15,373 nucleotides of DNA from Alphaproteobacteria bacterium (GTDB lineage: Bacteria > Pseudomonadota > Alphaproteobacteria > RF32 > CAG-239): assembly GCA_020025875.1 (NCBI GenBank), contig JAHHRI010000032.1:1-15373 (forward strand). Reading direction: 5' to 3'. Positions within the stretch are counted from its first letter, which is position 1, and each line of letters opens with the position of its first letter. Position numbers and translations under genes: made by a program. A model generated the notes under the pieces. The model ran no database searches and had not been told where the DNA came from. It saw nothing but the letters and a program-made list of their open reading frames with translations. Shown here piece after piece: positions 11,787 through 15,373 of this stretch.

Positions 11787-12890
11787 ATGGAAAATTTAGA
11801 AGATTTACGGGAAAAACTACTGGACGGCATTTGCTCTGCCGCCGGCTTGAAAGAACTGGATGAACTGCGGGTGGCAGCTCTCGGCAAAAAAGGAAAAATT
11901 ACCGAAAAAATGAAAATGCTCGGAGCTTTGCCGCAAGAAGAGAAAATCGCCGCGGGCAAGGCGCTGAACCTGTTGAAAACAGCGGTGGAAAACGCCGTTG
12001 AAAACCGTAGGCGCGAGTTGGAAACGCTTGAGTTAAACCGTCGTCTGGCAGGAGAAAGCATTGACGTTACCTTGCCGATACGCTCGGAAACACAGGGACG
12101 CATTCATCCGGTGTCCAAAATTTACGAAGAAGTGGTTGCCATCTTCGGCGAGATGGGTTTTGAAGTTGCGGAAGGTCCGGATATTGAAGATCAGTTTCAC
12201 AATTTTAATGCGCTCAATATGCCCGCAAATCACCCTGCAAGACAAATGCAAGACACATTCTACATTTCCAACCCCGACAGTGCGGACTTTGACGACAGCT
12301 ATGTTGTGCGCACCCATACTTCACCGGTGCAGATTCGCACGATGGAAAATAAAAAACCGCCGATTCGCATCATTGCCCCCGGACGCACCTATCGCAGCGA
12401 TTATGACGCCACCCATACGCCCATGTTCCATCAAGTGGAAGGATTGGTGATTGACAAATCCACAACCATGGCGCATTTAAAAGGTTGCCTTTATGACTTT
12501 GTCAGCGCATTTTTTGAAGTTGATGACATCAAAGTGCGCTATCGTCCCTCATATTTTCCCTTTACCGAACCTTCGGCAGAGATGGATATCGGTTGCAAAC
12601 GAAGCAAAGATGAACTCAAGATCGGAGAAGGTGATGACTGGCTCGAAATTCTCGGTTGCGGCATGGTGCACCCGAAAGTTTTGGCAGCCTGCGGCATTGA
12701 TCCCGACGAATATCAGGGGTTTGCTTTCGGTGTCGGTATTGACCGTCTGGCAATGTTAAAATATGGCATTCCCGATCTGCGCACTTTTTTTGAATCTGAT
12801 TTACGCTGGCTGAAGCATTACGGCTTTGTGCCTTTGGATATGTCTTCCATGACCGGCGGACTGAGCAATAACGGAGGATTGGCACGATGA
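11787..12890 (+). CDS. pheS: Phenylalanyl-tRNA synthetase alpha subunit
   Basis: The 367-aa catalytic subunit of the alpha2-beta2 class II enzyme charges tRNA-Phe. It has an N-terminal coiled coil (about 1-95) that contacts tRNA, then the class II core: RIHPVS at 105-110, THTSPVQ at 176-182, motif 2 with GRTYRSD and FHQVEGLVID (199-223), FPFTEPSAEMD at 257-267 for phenylalanine binding, and motif 3 GFAFGVGIDRLAM at 311-323. The short tail with PLDMSSMTGGLS is usual in alphaproteobacteria. I choose ATG 11787 (GGGG 6 nt upstream, start MENLEDLREK). ATG 11775 would add four residues. The stop overlaps the pheT ATG by 4 bp (ATGA). Confidence 0.97.
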   Translation: MENLEDLREKLLDGICSAAGLKELDELRVAALGKKGKITEKMKMLGALPQEEKIAAGKALNLLKTAVENAVENRRRELETLELNRRLAGESIDVTLPIRSETQGRIHPVSKIYEEVVAIFGEMGFEVAEGPDIEDQFHNFNALNMPANHPARQMQDTFYISNPDSADFDDSYVVRTHTSPVQIRTMENKKPPIRIIAPGRTYRSDYDATHTPMFHQVEGLVIDKSTTMAHLKGCLYDFVSAFFEVDDIKVRYRPSYFPFTEPSAEMDIGCKRSKDELKIGEGDDWLEILGCGMVHPKVLAACGIDPDEYQGFAFGVGIDRLAMLKYGIPDLRTFFESDLRWLKHYGFVPLDMSSMTGGLSNNGGLAR

Positions 12891-15280
12891 AATTTACATT
12901 ATCATGGTTAAAAGAGCATCTGGAAACAACAGCATCGGTGGAAGATATAGCGCAAACGCTCACAAAAATCGGCTTGGAAGTGGAAGCCGTGATTAATCCG
13001 GCTGCCAAGCTGGCAGGCTTTGTTTCCGCCAAAGTGGAGGAATGCGAAAAGCATCCGGATTCTGACCATCTTCACCTGTTGACGGTGAACACCGGCAGCG
13101 AAAGGCTGCAGGTTGTTTGCGGTGCGCCGAATGTCAAAAAAGGCACTGTCGGTATTTTTGCACCGGTCGGTGTTGTCATTCCTTGCTATAACGAAAAACT
13201 GACAGTTGGAAAAATCCGCGGCGTCGAGAGCTTTGGAATGTTGTGTTCGGAAAAAGAGCTATGTATCGGAGACGACCATGACGGCATTATATCGCTGCCG
13301 GCAGACACCCCGATCGGCAAACCAGCGGCAGAAGTGATGCCCTTTGATCCGGTGTTTGAAATCTCAATTACCCCCAATCGGGCGGAATGTTTGGGGGTGC
13401 GTGGCGTTGCTCGTGATCTGGCGGCAGCGGGACTGGGACGTCTGAAGCCGTTTGCGGTAAAGAAAGTTTCGGGAGCGTTTGCCAATCCGATCAACATCGT
13501 CATTCGGGACAAAGACGCTTGTCCGGTGTATGTCGGCCGCTATATTAAGGGAGTGAACAATCGGGCGCAAACGCCAAAATGGATGAAGGACCGTTTGTCG
13601 GCAATCGGGCTGCATTCAATTTCTCCCTTGGTGGATATTACCAACTACATCAATTATGATCTGGCGCGTCCGCTGCATGTTTTTGATGCCGATAAATTAA
13701 CGGGAGACATAACCGTCCGCATGGCGGAAGAAGGAGAAAAATTTGTTTCTCTGGAAGAAAAAGAATATACGCTGGACAGCAAAAGTCTGGGCATTTGCGA
13801 CGAGGAGGGAGTGCAATGTTTGGGCGGAGTCATCGGCGGAGCCGCCAAAGGCTGCAGAGAAGAAACCGTCAATGTCTTTTTGGAAAGCGCCTATTTTAAG
13901 CCGGCAGTCATTGCCCGTACCGGTCGGCATTTTCAAATTGAATCCGATTCCCGTTACCGCTACGAACGCTGGGTAGATCCCAATTCCAATGTGACGGGAG
14001 CCGACTATGCCACAGGTCTGATCTTGGATATTTGCGGAGGCGAAGCGTCCGAAACGACGGTTTGCGGCGAAGAAAACTACAAATCGGCACCGGTCGGTCT
14101 ACGGCCGGAAAGGGTTAAAACTCTGGCAGGCTTGGATTTGCCCGAAGCTGAAATCGTCCGTATTTTGACGGCATTGGGCTTTGCCGTCGAAAAGGCTGCC
14201 GACGGGCGGTTGCAGGCCGTTTCTCCGACATGGCGCGGAGATATTGAATGTGAGGCCGATTTGATCGAAGAAGTGGTTCGCATGGCGGGACTGGACAATA
14301 TTCCGGCATTGTCCATGCCTGCCGACAACTTTCCCAAACAGACTTTGAATATGGCTCAGCGTCGTGTGCTGACGGTCAAACACGAACTGGCCGCCCGTGG
14401 AATGTTTGAAACCGTCACATGGAGTTTTACCGATTCCAAATTAGCGGCATTTTTCCGCAAGTCCGACAAGCTGTTGAAGTTGTCCAACCCGATTGCCGCC
14501 GAACTGGACGAAATGCGTCCGTCATTGTTGCCGAACTTGCTGATCGGTACCGGCAAAAACATTGCTCGCGGTGTCGGAAGCATCAGCCTGTTTGAAGTCG
14601 GTCCGGAGTTTTTCGGCTGTAGACCGGGAGAGCAGAAATTGGCGGCAGCCGGCGTGCGTTACGGCATGACGGCAAAAAAATATTGGCAGGGCGATGCGCG
14701 CGCTTATGATGTGTTTGATGCCAAGGCCGATGCGTTGGCGGTTATTGCCGCAGCCAACGGTCCTTGGGACAACGCTCAGATAACAACGGAAGCGCCCGCT
14801 TATTATCACCCCGGACGCAGCGGCGTGCTACGCTTGGGTAAAAATGTGCTGGCTTGTTTCGGCGAGCTGCACCCTTCGGTCTTAAAAGCTTTTGCCATTA
14901 AGGGGAGGGCTGTGGCGTTTGAGGTCTATCTCGACAACATTCCGTTGCCCCGTGGCGCTGCCGGAAAATCGAAGAAAAAGCTGGAACTGTCCCCGTTTCA
15001 GTCGGTAGATAAAGATTTGGCTTTTGTCGTTGATAAAAACGTGCCGGCAGCCAATATTGTGGCAGCGGCAAAAAATGCCGACAAGGAGCACATCACCGAT
15101 GTTCGGGTGTTTGACGTTTACGAAGGCGACAATCTGCAGGAAGGCAAAAAGTCGATTGCTCTCGGCTTGACTTTCCAGCCCAAAGAAAAAACGTTTACCG
15201 ATGAGCAACTCGATGCTTTGATGAACAAGGTCATTGTGGAAGTCGGCAAAAAGACAAACGGTGTTTTGCGTCAATTTTAA
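12887..15280 (+). CDS. pheT: Phenylalanyl-tRNA synthetase beta subunit
   Basis: The 797-aa partner of PheS is needed for tRNA-Phe binding and for editing mischarged tyrosine. An N-terminal helix pair is followed by an EMAP-type tRNA-binding domain (about 44-150; HPDSDHLHLLTVNTG and VVCGAPNV). After it come the B3/B4 editing region (about 200-380, PLVDITNYI and the block LARPLHVFDADKL), the B5 domain (about 400-475), a catalytically inactive class II-like core, and a C-terminal anticodon-binding FDX-ACB domain (about 703-797). Length and domain order are standard. The ATG overlaps the pheS stop, giving coupled 1:1 synthesis. Confidence 0.97.
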   Translation: MKFTLSWLKEHLETTASVEDIAQTLTKIGLEVEAVINPAAKLAGFVSAKVEECEKHPDSDHLHLLTVNTGSERLQVVCGAPNVKKGTVGIFAPVGVVIPCYNEKLTVGKIRGVESFGMLCSEKELCIGDDHDGIISLPADTPIGKPAAEVMPFDPVFEISITPNRAECLGVRGVARDLAAAGLGRLKPFAVKKVSGAFANPINIVIRDKDACPVYVGRYIKGVNNRAQTPKWMKDRLSAIGLHSISPLVDITNYINYDLARPLHVFDADKLTGDITVRMAEEGEKFVSLEEKEYTLDSKSLGICDEEGVQCLGGVIGGAAKGCREETVNVFLESAYFKPAVIARTGRHFQIESDSRYRYERWVDPNSNVTGADYATGLILDICGGEASETTVCGEENYKSAPVGLRPERVKTLAGLDLPEAEIVRILTALGFAVEKAADGRLQAVSPTWRGDIECEADLIEEVVRMAGLDNIPALSMPADNFPKQTLNMAQRRVLTVKHELAARGMFETVTWSFTDSKLAAFFRKSDKLLKLSNPIAAELDEMRPSLLPNLLIGTGKNIARGVGSISLFEVGPEFFGCRPGEQKLAAAGVRYGMTAKKYWQGDARAYDVFDAKADALAVIAAANGPWDNAQITTEAPAYYHPGRSGVLRLGKNVLACFGELHPSVLKAFAIKGRAVAFEVYLDNIPLPRGAAGKSKKKLELSPFQSVDKDLAFVVDKNVPAANIVAAAKNADKEHITDVRVFDVYEGDNLQEGKKSIALGLTFQPKEKTFTDEQLDALMNKVIVEVGKKTNGVLRQF

Positions 15281-15301
15281 GCAGCCGTCAGCCATACAAA
15301 C

Positions 15302-15345
15302 AAAAGATACCCTTGCGGTTTGCCGTGGGGGTGTCTTTTTTTAAA
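15302..15345 (+). terminator. Rho-independent terminator of pheT
   Basis: AAAGATACCC (from 15303) pairs with GGGTGTCTTT (to 15338), with one U-G pair, around a GC-rich loop. A T run follows to 15342. It begins 22 bp after the pheT stop. Confidence 0.8.
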
Positions 15346-15373
15346 AAAAGATTGGCTCAATGATGGTTAGCAT

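Overview
The window looks like a piece of an alphaproteobacterial chromosome with moderate GC and one AT-rich accessory block at the left end. The evidence for alphaproteobacteria is a GAAC-N7-GAAC direct repeat (the alphaproteobacterial LexA box) in front of a umuC gene, the rpmI-rplT-pheS-pheT order, and the flavour of the L35, L20, PheS (C-terminal PLD..GGLS tail) and LolC proteins. Species cannot be read from the sequence alone.

Left block, 1-3900, all on the minus strand and tightly packed. In transcription order: a possible 41-codon ORF whose stop touches the hsdM start, hsdM (type I DNA methyltransferase), rhuM (RhuM/PF13310 family), a 165-aa single-membrane-segment protein, a 73-aa protein of unknown function, and a membrane protein cut by the window edge. 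Neither hsdS nor hsdR is in the window. The block ends against a strong terminator and a tRNA-Pro(GGG) gene whose 3' end faces it, the usual layout of a genomic island beside a tRNA.

The most unusual segment is 3922-4538. The intact tRNA-Pro is followed upstream by two 248-bp tandem units that differ at one base, plus a 41-bp remnant of a third. Each extra copy holds only the first 38 nt of the tRNA (acceptor 5' strand, D arm and anticodon loop through GGGG). It is joined to a terminator-like hairpin, a large inverted repeat, an imperfect echo of the tRNA anticodon-variable-loop region, and a TTGCAC-N17-TATRCT promoter for the next copy. If transcribed, the units would give ~75-nt tRNA-half/terminator chimeric RNAs, and the only intact tRNA now appears to use the repeat's promoter rather than the ancestral one.

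Middle, 4700-8960. An apparently SOS-controlled umuC without umuD, a possible 22-aa membrane peptide, then a family 2 glycosyltransferase and a histidine phosphatase in a two-gene operon (all plus strand). Facing them on the minus strand are a secreted EF-hand protein and an Hsp20 chaperone. The Hsp20 start codon lies inside an 11-bp AU-rich hairpin, a good RNA-thermometer candidate.

Right part, 8963-15373. lolC-lolD (lipoprotein release ABC transporter, minus strand, overlapping by 8 bp) diverge from the translation operon rpmI-rplT-pheS-pheT on the plus strand. A strong hairpin terminator between rplT and pheS probably acts as an attenuator, and pheT ends in another terminator near the window edge.
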